A DNA stretch of 64,000 nucleotides, taken from positions 682,001 through 746,000 of the forward strand of contig NZ_KI911562.1 in NCBI RefSeq assembly GCF_000515315.1, read 5' to 3'. How positions within the stretch are numbered: position 1 is the first letter of the stretch; each line of letters begins with the position of its first letter. Positions 11,301 to 18,879 of this stretch are shown piece after piece. The translations under genes and the position numbers were made by a program. The stretch is from Asinibacterium sp. OR53 (lineage in GTDB: Bacteria; Bacteroidota; Bacteroidia; Chitinophagales; Chitinophagaceae). The notes below the pieces were generated by a model. The model was not told the origin of the DNA, ran no database searches, and worked only from the letters and a program-made list of their open reading frames with translations.

Positions 11301-12491
11301 CTGGAATTGGAAAGGGATGACAACAGATCCAGAGAATCAATCACATGGGTAGCAATAAAAATAACTGATACAGGCATTGGTATTCCGGAAGATAAAAAGG
11401 GAAAAATTTTTGAACGCTTTTTTCAGCACACAACGGCTACCACCATTTTGAATCAGGGAACCGGAATTGGCTTGTCTATTACAAAAGAGTTTGTAAAAAT
11501 GCACAACGGCGGTACCATTGATGTTGAAAGTGAACCAGGAAAAGGAACAACTTTCACCGTTCATCTTCCTTTTGTTTCACTGAAAGCTCCTGAAAAAAAC
11601 GCTGAATATTCGCCGGAGGAGGACACAGAACCAACCATCGAATCTAAGCAAACAGAAGAACTCTTAGAAGAAGTAAATGAAGTTGCTTTACCGAATAACA
11701 AAAAGGACTTGCCTTCGATTTTGTTAGTAGAAGACAATGAAGACTTCCGGTTTTATTTGAAGGATAATCTCCGGCTGCAATACAAAGTTTTTGAGGCAGC
11801 TAACGGAAAAGAAGGTTGGCAGAAAGCATTGGCCTGTCATCCGCAATTGATTGTTAGCGACATTAGTATGCCTTATATGAATGGAATTGAATTAACCCAA
11901 AAAATTAAATCAGATAAAAGAACCAGCCATCTCCCTGTTATCCTGCTCACTGCATTAACAGGAGAAGAAGACCAGCTAAAGGGCCTGGAAATAGGTGCCA
12001 ATGATTACATTACCAAACCTTTCAATTTTGAAGTACTGAATGCCAAAATTAAAAACCTGCTGGTATTAAACACTACTTTAAAGAATACATACACCAAACA
12101 AATTAAAGTCATTACTCCTGAAATTGAAATTGAGTCGGCAGACGAGAAACTATTACAAGAAATCATGCGCCACCTGGAAGAAAATCTTACCAATTCGCAG
12201 TTATCAGTTGAAGATCTGAGCAGGCATGTGGGCATGAGCCGGAGTTCTTTGTACAGCAAGCTGCTTGAATTAACGGGCCAAACACCAGTGGAATATATCC
12301 GTTCAGTAAAGTTGGAAAAGGCAGCTTTTTTACTGGAGAAAAGCGACATGAACATTGCTCAGATTGCCTACTCGGTCGGCTTCTCCACACCCAACTATTT
12401 TGCCAAATCATTCAAAGCCAAGTTCAACATGCTTCCTTCTGAATACATGAACAAGATGAGAAAGGAAAGTGAAAAAAAGGGTTCCGATTAA
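8313..12491 (+). CDS. Hybrid two-component system protein (Reg_prop sensor, histidine kinase, receiver, AraC-type HTH)
   Basis: 1392 residues carrying a whole two-component pathway in one chain. Order: signal peptide (about 1-22); about 14 Reg_prop repeats of the WIGT-x-GL type (about 40-715), enough for two seven-bladed propellers; Y_Y_Y domain (about 735-800); one membrane helix (about 802-822); HisKA with LSHEFRTP and phospho-acceptor His868; HATPase_c with GIGIP and GTGIGLS boxes (about 970-1085); receiver domain with phospho-acceptor Asp1183 in VSDISMPYMNG; and a C-terminal AraC/XylS helix-turn-helix (about 1279-1385). The periplasmic part senses a breakdown product and the DNA-binding end activates the neighbouring sus genes. 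It is divergent from the susC at 7896 and is very probably its regulator. All catalytic residues look intact. Confidence 0.96.
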   Translation: MIFKKLLFFCYCSFGLSFLAAAQHGDINFTALTTKDGLSSNSVNAILKDHYGVMWFGTEDGLDKFDGTHFTVYRQKPGDSTSLQANEILALHEDKAGNLWVGTSGGSLSLYDRRRDAFINFPATGGPNAISNNVINGVCSDYQGKIWIAHYSGVNILNPTTNRITEFPLASRSAALHFNPSCNCVFEDRQRRMWIGTSEGLFQYNPKTKSLIRFLHSSQDPSTLSSSDINSVAEDEKGNIWIGTTAGLSMLKPGANGFINYTQSNNGNANTLGGNMIISIAVDGDKLWLGTGAGLDIMDTKTGKTSQFRQNYRDIHSLTAKSVHAVYIDKQGIYWLGTVRGGVDKYDKNINLFNFIKGNVFDPKGLNASIVTSFAEHQNGNVYIGAEEGGLMVFDPKTKLFQHFNIQSGRKNEGKQPVILALEMSRKKQLMIGTFSDGLFVLDPVSGKYRQLMQGTRAEDLNSNDIFCIKEDRSGKIWVGTNGEGVNVLNEEHKVMVRYTPNPQFTNDISLPINGFIRDIQEDRDGNIWLATHGGGIAVLQPASGKFTIYNSANSKLPNDKVLSLLEDSHGNIWAGTFGGGVGLFNKSTKQFITYSEKDGLQNNTVYKIVSDQSGLLWVSTNKGISSIDINTKKINNYNYHNGVQNNNFVHGAGLRISHGELFFGGLDGFNYFNPAYLKKNINIPSVLITELRISNQLVVPSADGPIKENISIAKEINLDYKQNFALSFVGLNYTSPEQNMYAYKLDGFDKNWNYVGSSTTASYTNLDPGEYIFRIKASNNDGVWNNNGASIRIYVRPPFWRTTLAYILYALIIIGSVLYFRYKSIQKIRREFALEQERMQKEQERKEAERTHELDRLKIKFLTNLSHEFRTPISLILGPVEKLLSQKKNESSIGQLHMIKRNARRLLNLVNQLLDFRKMEEQELKLQTSEGELVTFVKEVVDSFKDLSERKKIDFVFRSQIDQLYTLFDHDKLERILFNILSNAFKFTLAGGQIRLELERDDNRSRESITWVAIKITDTGIGIPEDKKGKIFERFFQHTTATTILNQGTGIGLSITKEFVKMHNGGTIDVESEPGKGTTFTVHLPFVSLKAPEKNAEYSPEEDTEPTIESKQTEELLEEVNEVALPNNKKDLPSILLVEDNEDFRFYLKDNLRLQYKVFEAANGKEGWQKALACHPQLIVSDISMPYMNGIELTQKIKSDKRTSHLPVILLTALTGEEDQLKGLEIGANDYITKPFNFEVLNAKIKNLLVLNTTLKNTYTKQIKVITPEIEIESADEKLLQEIMRHLEENLTNSQLSVEDLSRHVGMSRSSLYSKLLELTGQTPVEYIRSVKLEKAAFLLEKSDMNIAQIAYSVGFSTPNYFAKSFKAKFNMLPSEYMNKMRKESEKKGSD

Positions 12492-12507
12492 AAATCGTTT
12501 CATAACA

Positions 12508-13890
12508 TTACCCGGTTATCCATTTGAACAATTTAAGTTTTCCTTTGAATGGCGGGTATTTCAGCGCCGGATCAAACCAGGTGGGCGTTTTCATTATGGC
12601 TTTGCGATGACTGAACGTTTCGAAAGAATATTTACCATGGTATGCGCCTATTCCGCTGTTTCCCCTGCCGCCAAAAGGCAAATGGTGGTTGGTCAGGTGC
12701 CAGCTGGCATTGTTAATGCAAACGCCGCCCGCAGGTATTTCCTGTATCCATTCCTTTTCTTTATCAGGACTGGAAGTAAAGATGTAGAAAGCCAGCGGAT
12801 TGGGATTTTTTGCAATGATGGCTTTGGCTTCTTCCATTGTATCGAAACCAATAACAGGCAATACCGGCCCGAATATTTCTTCCTGCATCACTGGAGCGTC
12901 CATCGCTACATGATCCAGTATAGTGGGTTCTATAAAAAGTGAAGTTTCATCTGTTCTTCCTCCATGCACAACCGTGCCCTGTTTCAGATATGCAATAATT
13001 CGATGGAATTGTTTTTGATTGATGATCTTTCCATAATGATAACAGGTTTCCGGGCTTTCGGTAAAGAATTGCCCGATGGTTTGTTTCATCGCCTCCAATA
13101 ATTGATCCTTTACCGAATGATGCACCAGCAGGTAATCGGGCGCTACACACATTTGTCCTGCGTTGGAAAATTTGGTCATCACAATACGCTTCGCGGTAAC
13201 AGCAATTTTGGCATCTGCTTCCACTACACAGGGACTTTTCCCCCCTAATTCCAGTGTCACCGGCACGAGTTGCGCAGCAGCCAGTTTATACAGGATGCGT
13301 CCCACTACAGTGCTTCCGGTATAAAAAATATGATCAAACCGGAATTCATTCATCATAACCGGAATAACTGTGGCACCATCACCTGTTGTATACCCTATGT
13401 ATTCCGGAGGAAATGTATGGGTGATGATCTCCTGCATCACTGCCGATGTGGCCGGCGCAAATTCACTGGGTTTCAACATCACACAATTACCAGCTGCTAT
13501 AGCACCTATGAGCGGGGTAAATAGGAGTTGCAGGGGATAATTCCAGGGGGCCGCGATCAACACCACACCCAGCGGCTCATACACGAGTTGACTGCTGCTG
13601 GGAAAATTGAGCAGATTGGTTCGTTTGGCTTCTGCTTGCATCCAGGATCGCAAGTGGCGGATGGTATTCTTCAATTCGCTCAATACAAAACCAATTTCAG
13701 TAATCCAGCATTCTTCCGGACTCTTCTTCAAGTCGGCATATAAAGCCGCATATAGTTCCTGCTCCCTGCTTTCAATTGCTTTTTTTAAGGCTAACAATTG
13801 CCGGCGCCGGAAATCATAAGTCTTTGTAATACCGGTACCGAAATGCCGGCGCATCTGATGTAGTATAGATAACATATCATTGGATATCAT
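12508..13890 (-). CDS. Aldehyde dehydrogenase, class 3 / fatty-aldehyde type
   Basis: 460 residues, typical of the shorter class 3 (ALDH3-like) enzymes that oxidise medium and long-chain or aromatic aldehydes with NAD(P)+. Visible active-site features: Asn117 in APWNYP, Glu214 in LELGGKSP, and the catalytic Cys248 in GQMCVAPDY. The IFYTGST segment precedes the cofactor-binding glycine turn and EIFGPVLPV is in the C-terminal half. It ends 16 bases from the convergent stop of the hybrid regulator and is transcribed alone. The natural aldehyde is not evident from the neighbours. Confidence 0.93.
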   Translation of the reverse strand: MISNDMLSILHQMRRHFGTGITKTYDFRRRQLLALKKAIESREQELYAALYADLKKSPEECWITEIGFVLSELKNTIRHLRSWMQAEAKRTNLLNFPSSSQLVYEPLGVVLIAAPWNYPLQLLFTPLIGAIAAGNCVMLKPSEFAPATSAVMQEIITHTFPPEYIGYTTGDGATVIPVMMNEFRFDHIFYTGSTVVGRILYKLAAAQLVPVTLELGGKSPCVVEADAKIAVTAKRIVMTKFSNAGQMCVAPDYLLVHHSVKDQLLEAMKQTIGQFFTESPETCYHYGKIINQKQFHRIIAYLKQGTVVHGGRTDETSLFIEPTILDHVAMDAPVMQEEIFGPVLPVIGFDTMEEAKAIIAKNPNPLAFYIFTSSPDKEKEWIQEIPAGGVCINNASWHLTNHHLPFGGRGNSGIGAYHGKYSFETFSHRKAIMKTPTWFDPALKYPPFKGKLKLFKWITG

Positions 13891-14004
13891 GCGGCCTGGC
13901 TGATTATACTACAAGGTAACATTTCTTTCGAAAGGCTTAAAAACTCCTCAAAACGATTTTTCTATTATGAAATCCATTTACCTTAACACATCCAATCAAT
14001 CGCT

Positions 14005-14508
14005 ATGGAAGAAATAGAAGTACCCACTGAGCACCTGCACGAAACCATACACGAAAAAGTAGGCGAAGCCGGCTGGTTCCGTTATGTAGCCATTTCAACC
14101 GCGCTGATGGCCGTATTTGCAGCCTTTTCCAGTCTCATGGCCGGGCATCATTCCAACGAAGCCCTGATCGACCAGATCAAAGCATCCGATCAATGGTCTT
14201 ATTTCCAGGCCAAGGGCATCAAAGGAGAGATCAAAAAACTACAGGCCAATAACGGAATGGCAGATGCAGCTGCCGCCGGTAAATATGCACAGGAACAGGA
14301 AGAGATCAAAAAAAGTGCAGAAGAAGCGGAACACAGTTCTGTTAGCCACCTCGAAAAACATGTTACGCTTGCCCGTTCGGTTACTTTATTTCAGATCGCC
14401 ATTGCCATATCGGCCATTGCCATTTTGATGAAAAGAAAATCGCTCTGGCTATCCAGTCTCGTCATAAGCCTGGTTGGACTGGTATTTTTTATCATGGGGC
14501 TCCTTTAA
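14005..14508 (+). CDS. DUF4337-like membrane protein
   Basis: 167 residues. A hydrophobic segment at about 25-46 (YVAISTALMAVFAAFSSLMAG) is followed by a charged helical stretch (about 50-120) rich in Lys, Glu and Gln, then two close hydrophobic segments to the C-terminus. This layout, and the HHSNEALIDQIKASDQW motif after the first helix, match my memory of DUF4337 proteins, which are small membrane proteins of unknown function. The stop overlaps the convergent DUF421 gene by four bases. No function is assigned. Confidence 0.8.
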   Translation: MEEIEVPTEHLHETIHEKVGEAGWFRYVAISTALMAVFAAFSSLMAGHHSNEALIDQIKASDQWSYFQAKGIKGEIKKLQANNGMADAAAAGKYAQEQEEIKKSAEEAEHSSVSHLEKHVTLARSVTLFQIAIAISAIAILMKRKSLWLSSLVISLVGLVFFIMGLL

Positions 14509-15053
14509 TTTTTGATCACCCTTCCTTTCAATTTGTGCCGCCTGGGATGCGCTAACATGCTGCGTTTCTTGAAATCGTCGCTGATTACGCTGATGTTACC
14601 ATCTACTTCCAGCATCGCGAGGTCTACATGTGCAATGTCCTTGGCTCCATGTTCTCTTACAGCAGCTTCCAGTTCTGCTATAGTAATTTCTGCTTTTTTG
14701 CAATTTTCTTCATTGATATCTCCTTTATAGATCAATGGCATCGCTTCACCCTGTAACAGGCTGCTGAATTTCTTGTTTTTATACAGGATCCGCTTCAGGG
14801 TATAGTTCACTGCAAACAATGAACCCGCTGCTACCAATCCCCCGTCGAGTGAAGTATCCGGCCCAACCATGGCATTTTGCACCGCGTTGCTGATGAGCAA
14901 TATGAACACCAGGTCGATCACCGACAACTGAGCCAGTTCTTTTTTCCCGAATATCCTTATGGCGATAATCATGAATATATATACCGCTATTGCCCTTGCC
15001 ACTACTTCCAGGTAAGCGTTGTGCAGAAAGGAAAGATCGATCTGTAGTATCAT
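14505..15053 (-). CDS. DUF421 / YetF-like membrane protein
   Basis: Hydrophobic N-terminal part with two to three membrane helices (AIAVYIFMIIAIRIFGKKEL, LSVIDLVFILLISNAVQNAM) and a soluble C-terminal domain of about 90 residues, the organisation of the DUF421/YetF family. The family motif GKKELAQLSVIDLV is plain. An upstream ATG at 15128 would add 25 residues, but family members begin close to the first conserved helix. The ATG at 15053 also leaves more room for the divergent glycosyltransferase's promoter, so I prefer it. Family members are linked to envelope stress and sporulation in some Firmicutes, but the biochemical role is unknown. Confidence 0.85.
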   Translation of the reverse strand: MILQIDLSFLHNAYLEVVARAIAVYIFMIIAIRIFGKKELAQLSVIDLVFILLISNAVQNAMVGPDTSLDGGLVAAGSLFAVNYTLKRILYKNKKFSSLLQGEAMPLIYKGDINEENCKKAEITIAELEAAVREHGAKDIAHVDLAMLEVDGNISVISDDFKKRSMLAHPRRHKLKGRVIKN

Positions 15054-15171
15054 ACGATAAAAGATATGGGCACAAATTAAGAAAGCTGCGGCAAAATAAC
15101 CCAAACATAACCTGCAGCTAACAATCATATCACAATCAATGTGAAATTTTATATCCGCCCAAATTTTAACT

Positions 15172-15942
15172 ATGAAACAGCCTGCACTTCCTAAAGTATC
15201 GGTATTGATCCCCGCCTATAATGAGGAAAAATACATTTGTTATGTACTCGCCGCATTGCTGAAGCAGGACTATCCCAATATAGAGATCATCGTTGCCAAT
15301 AATGCATCTACCGATCGTACGGCGGTAATGGTAGAAACATTCATCGCAACACACGCCGGTTCGCCCGTATCTATCCAGCTCGTACACGAGATGAAGCAGG
15401 GCACTAATCATGCGCGTGAATGCGCACGCCTGCATGCCACCGGTTCCATCATTGCCCAAATAGATGCCGATTGCGTTCCCGGTCCCAACTGGATCAGCAA
15501 AGGACTACGGTACCTGATCAGGAGCAAGCGGGTAGCCGTTACCGGTCCGTATGATTATTTCGATGGTAATTTCTTCATGCGTTATGCCACCATCATCACG
15601 CAGTGCCTTACCTATCCCATGACCAATGAAGTGGTACAAGTAGCGCAGCGGGGCGCCATATTGATTGGCGGCAATGCTTTCATCAGGGCCAGTGCGTTGA
15701 GAATGGCCGGTGGTTACAATACCGAACTTACTTTTTATGGAGATGATGTAGACCTGGGTGCACGTCTCAGCCGACTGGGTCATGTAATGTATGCACCCCA
15801 ACTCATGATGCGCACTTCTTCACGCCGGTACCATGCACTGGGTTTCTGGCAGGTCAATAAAAAATACCAGGATTGTTTCTGGAAACTGGTATTCAGGCAA
15901 AATCATTTGAATGAAACGGTTGAGCTGAACCACCCAAGGTAA
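15172..15942 (+). CDS. Family 2 glycosyltransferase
   Basis: 256 residues with a GT-A fold start, KVSVLIPAYNEEKY at 8-21, then VANNASTDRT. A metal-binding DAD triplet lies at 98-100 inside IAQIDADCVPGPNW, and a GDDVDLGARL acidic motif near residue 190 is likely to hold the catalytic base. There is no membrane helix, so it would be a cytoplasmic or peripheral enzyme transferring a sugar from a nucleotide-sugar donor. The acceptor is unknown and no other glycan genes adjoin it. A hairpin at 15942-15978 follows the stop immediately. Confidence 0.9.
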   Translation: MKQPALPKVSVLIPAYNEEKYICYVLAALLKQDYPNIEIIVANNASTDRTAVMVETFIATHAGSPVSIQLVHEMKQGTNHARECARLHATGSIIAQIDADCVPGPNWISKGLRYLIRSKRVAVTGPYDYFDGNFFMRYATIITQCLTYPMTNEVVQVAQRGAILIGGNAFIRASALRMAGGYNTELTFYGDDVDLGARLSRLGHVMYAPQLMMRTSSRRYHALGFWQVNKKYQDCFWKLVFRQNHLNETVELNHPR

Positions 15943-15978
15943 TTACTTTTTTTATATTCAAACAAAATATAAAGTAAT
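15942..15978 (+). terminator. AT-rich hairpin after the glycosyltransferase gene
   Basis: ATTACTTT and ATATT on the left pair with AATATAAAGTAAT on the right, leaving a small T bulge and an AACAAA-like loop, then TTT. The stem is long but has very little G+C, so it would be a weak, perhaps bidirectional, terminator. The call rests on position and symmetry only. Confidence 0.35.
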
Positions 15979-16083
15979 TTTCGCTCCTTGTTAAACCTTT
16001 GTCAGCTTTTCCCCTCCAAATAACAGCCTTCCGGGTGAAGCAACGCCTGAACAAAAATTTGTGTCATGCGTAAAAGCTCGTGG

Positions 16084-16111
16084 TTGAATTGTTTCAATTT
16101 ACTTATTTTTG
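16084..16111 (+). promoter_or_regulatory. Bacteroidota-type promoter for the lipoprotein gene
   Basis: TATTTTTG at 16104-16111 is an exact match to the -7 pattern TAnnTTTG, and TTG at 16084-16086 gives a 17-base spacer. Transcription would start near 16118, about 50 bases ahead of the ATG at 16169. A small ATCCTT/AAGGAT hairpin lies in that leader. Confidence 0.45.
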
Positions 16112-16168
16112 TCATCTATCCTTATGTGAAGGATACGCCTGTGTCTTTTACTTTAAAACCAATATCTG

Positions 16169-16624
16169 ATGAGAAGAACACTGTTTCGGCTTGGATTACT
16201 ATTCCCTATTTTCTATTCCCTCGGTTGTGGTACAAGCAGACCTACTGCACACATCATCGTCAATAATGAGAACGCTTACCAGCAGCCGGTCTACCTGACC
16301 GTGCAGATGTCTGGCAAAACGGAACATTCAAAAGAGGTCCTGGCCAATGCTACCGTTCAGCCCGGACTGCAGTTCATTCCGGGAAAAAAGTACAAAAAAG
16401 GCACTTACGAGCTCAATATCGATGCACACGATGGTACATTGAATGTTAAGCATCCTCTTACCCTGGATACGGACCGTTGGATTATCATCAACTACTTGCT
16501 GAGCGACTCTTCCAGTATCGTAAAAACTTATGGATACCTGGATACCACCAGCTTTAAAAAGGTGAAGGGCCGTTACGCTAACCTGGATGTCTATATTGAT
16601 AACAGAAGGCCTCCAAACCTGTAA
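16169..16624 (+). CDS. Small lipoprotein of unknown function
   Basis: 151 residues. The start MRRTLFRLGLLFPIFYSLGC is a lipoprotein signal with a lipobox (SLGC) and Cys20 as the likely acylated residue. The mature part (about 130 residues) is rich in beta-prone stretches such as QPVYLTVQMSG and GTYELNIDAHDG and resembles no family I can name. The gene is alone between the glycosyltransferase and the convergent thrC, whose stop is three bases away. Its own promoter is visible upstream, supporting expression. Confidence 0.72.
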   Translation: MRRTLFRLGLLFPIFYSLGCGTSRPTAHIIVNNENAYQQPVYLTVQMSGKTEHSKEVLANATVQPGLQFIPGKKYKKGTYELNIDAHDGTLNVKHPLTLDTDRWIIINYLLSDSSSIVKTYGYLDTTSFKKVKGRYANLDVYIDNRRPPNL

Positions 16625-16627
16625 AAA

Positions 16628-17926
16628 TTAGCGCTGCAACAACCATTCTTTCAGTCCGCTGAAGGAAGGTTCCATTACAATACGCTGTTTTTCCCGGCTG
16701 AACAAATATTGCGCTTCCGGGGGAACCGTTACCTCTTTACCGGTAGCTGCCGACACGGTTTCGGGAAACTTCACCGGATGGGCTGTTTCCAGTATCATTC
16801 CTTTCATTCCCGGGTGTGTATACAGGTAATCTGCCAGTGCATGATAAGCAACCGCACCATGCGGATCCAATACATAGTGATAGCGATTGAACACCCCGGT
16901 GATCGTTTGTTCTGTGACTGTATCGCTGACCGTATAACCCGAGAGATGTTTACTAATATCCGTATGATCATTGTGAAACAATTCCATCACCCTGATGAAA
17001 TTACTCGGACTGCCCACATCCATCGCATTGGAAACAGTAGCCACTGCTTTTTTAGGTTGATACGAACCTGTACGCAGGTACTCGGGCACGGCATCGTTTA
17101 CATTGCAGGCCGCAATAAAATGCTTAACCGGTAATCCGCTTGCCTGTGCCAGCAATCCCGCGCAGATGTTACCGAAATTTCCGCTGGGTACCGCAACAAC
17201 CGGCAGCTCCTGTTGGTTGGGCCATTGTTGGTATGCAAAGAAATAATACAACTGTTGCGGTAACCACCTCGCTACGTTGATAGAATTGGCGGAAGTGAGC
17301 GAATAATGGGCGTTCAGATCGGCATCCATGAATGCATCTTTCACCATCGCCTGACAATCGTCGAAACTGCCTTTTACTTCCAATGCGGTAATGTTCTGTC
17401 CGCAGGTAGTTAGTTGCAATTCCTGCACGGGACTCACTTTTCCCGAAGGATACAAAATGATCACTTCCACACCTTCCACACCAAGAAAGCCATTGGCTAC
17501 GGCACCGCCCGTATCGCCAGAAGTGGCTACCAATACGGTTACTTTTTTTTCTTGTCCGCGTGAAAAATAACCCAGGCACCTGCTCATAAACCTGGCGCCT
17601 ACATCTTTGAACGCCATGGTAGGCCCGTGAAATAACTCCAGTGAAGAAATATTTTCTGTGATGGGCACCAATGGAAAAGGAAAATCAATGGTCTCCGATA
17701 CGATCTGGTACAACACTTTTTCCGGTATGGTAGTTCCAACATAAGGAAGCATGATACGGAAAGCCAGTTCTTCTTTTGAAAAATTGGTGATATTGTTGAT
17801 GATCTCTTTCTCAACTGTTGGTATCCTCCGTGGAAAATACAACCCTTTATCCGGCGCTTGTCCGCGTACGGCAGCCTCTTTGAAATCTACATCCGGTGCT
17901 GTTTTATTTAAACTGAAATATTGCAT
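16628..17926 (-). CDS. thrC: Threonine synthase
   Basis: 432 residues. It converts O-phosphohomoserine to threonine with pyridoxal phosphate, the last step of threonine synthesis. Lys107 in HGPTMAFKDVGARF is the cofactor lysine, ATSGDTGGAV binds the phosphate, and PSGNFGNICAG is the third conserved segment. It starts 5 bases after the thrB stop and is the last gene of thrA-thrB-thrC, which completes the route from aspartate after the semialdehyde step. No terminator is obvious before the convergent lipoprotein gene. Confidence 0.97.
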   Translation of the reverse strand: MQYFSLNKTAPDVDFKEAAVRGQAPDKGLYFPRRIPTVEKEIINNITNFSKEELAFRIMLPYVGTTIPEKVLYQIVSETIDFPFPLVPITENISSLELFHGPTMAFKDVGARFMSRCLGYFSRGQEKKVTVLVATSGDTGGAVANGFLGVEGVEVIILYPSGKVSPVQELQLTTCGQNITALEVKGSFDDCQAMVKDAFMDADLNAHYSLTSANSINVARWLPQQLYYFFAYQQWPNQQELPVVAVPSGNFGNICAGLLAQASGLPVKHFIAACNVNDAVPEYLRTGSYQPKKAVATVSNAMDVGSPSNFIRVMELFHNDHTDISKHLSGYTVSDTVTEQTITGVFNRYHYVLDPHGAVAYHALADYLYTHPGMKGMILETAHPVKFPETVSAATGKEVTVPPEAQYLFSREKQRIVMEPSFSGLKEWLLQR

Positions 17927-17931
17927 GATGA

Positions 17932-18879
17932 TTAACTGGTAAATTTTACGCCTTCGTTGTTGATGGTGGTTACATAAGTGTGATGATCGAGTCCCAACCG
18001 TTGATAGGTCTGTTGCATCTGTTGCTCTACCGTGCGGGCGGTGGTTTCATCTTTGCTGAGCATGAAAATAGAAGGCCCGGATCCTGATATACCTCCTCCC
18101 AATGCGCCGGCTTCTTTGCTTTCCTGTTTGATGGTATCGAAACCGGGTATCAGTATGCTACGTACCGGTTCTATCAACACATCTTCCAGCGAACGGCCAA
18201 TCAGGTCATAATCGCTTTTCAGCAAGCCTGCTACCAGTCCTGCGATATTGCCCCATTGCCTGATGGCATCTTTCAATTGCACTTGCTGTTTCAGAATGCC
18301 CCTGGCATCGGCCGTACGCACTTCTATCTGCGGGTGCACAATGGTTACATACAAGGGCGGCGCCTGAAGCGGTACAATATCAAGCGGGTGAATAGAACGG
18401 ATCAATGTTACACCACCGTAAATACACGGTGCAATATTATCGGCGTGTTTTACACCCGATGCCACTTTTTCTCCGTTCATTGCAAAACGAACAAGATCCT
18501 GTTTGGAAAACCGGTCATTCAGTAAACGGTTGGCCGCTACTACCGCACCCGCGGCACTGGCGGCACTGGAACCAACGCCACTGCCCGGTTTGATCTGTTT
18601 GCATATACCCAATTCAAAACCCAGGGGTTCCTTTATTTCTTCCAGCATAGCCAGCAATGCTGCACCTGCTACATTTTTTTCCGGATCGGTAGGTAAACAA
18701 TAATCGTCCTTATTGATGATGGTAATTCCCCGACGATCGCTGAACCGAATATCCATCACATCATAAGGTTCATGCACAGCAAAGCCCAGTACATCGAAAC
18801 CGCAAACCATATTGGCAACTGTAGCCGGTGCGTGAATTATTATGTGTTGATCATTCATGGTTATAGGTTTAGCATTCAT
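17932..18879 (-). CDS. thrB: Homoserine kinase
   Basis: 315 residues, GHMP kinase family. PGSGVGSSAAS at 98-108 is the ATP-binding glycine/serine loop and GGGISGSGPSIF near the C-terminus is the third GHMP motif. It phosphorylates homoserine for ThrC. Its ATG overlaps the thrA stop as ATGA, which argues for translational coupling and for this start rather than the internal Met8. Confidence 0.97.
   Translation of the reverse strand: MNAKPITMNDQHIIIHAPATVANMVCGFDVLGFAVHEPYDVMDIRFSDRRGITIINKDDYCLPTDPEKNVAGAALLAMLEEIKEPLGFELGICKQIKPGSGVGSSAASAAGAVVAANRLLNDRFSKQDLVRFAMNGEKVASGVKHADNIAPCIYGGVTLIRSIHPLDIVPLQAPPLYVTIVHPQIEVRTADARGILKQQVQLKDAIRQWGNIAGLVAGLLKSDYDLIGRSLEDVLIEPVRSILIPGFDTIKQESKEAGALGGGISGSGPSIFMLSKDETTARTVEQQMQQTYQRLGLDHHTYVTTINNEGVKFTS

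Noticed and set aside
12469..12942. Plus-strand ORF after the hybrid regulator
   Set aside because: It is antisense to the aldehyde dehydrogenase, whose motifs are intact on the minus strand.
16066..16266. Small ORF ahead of the lipoprotein gene
   Set aside because: It spans the exact-match promoter and overlaps the lipoprotein gene in another frame. The lipoprotein has a clear lipobox and is the better gene.
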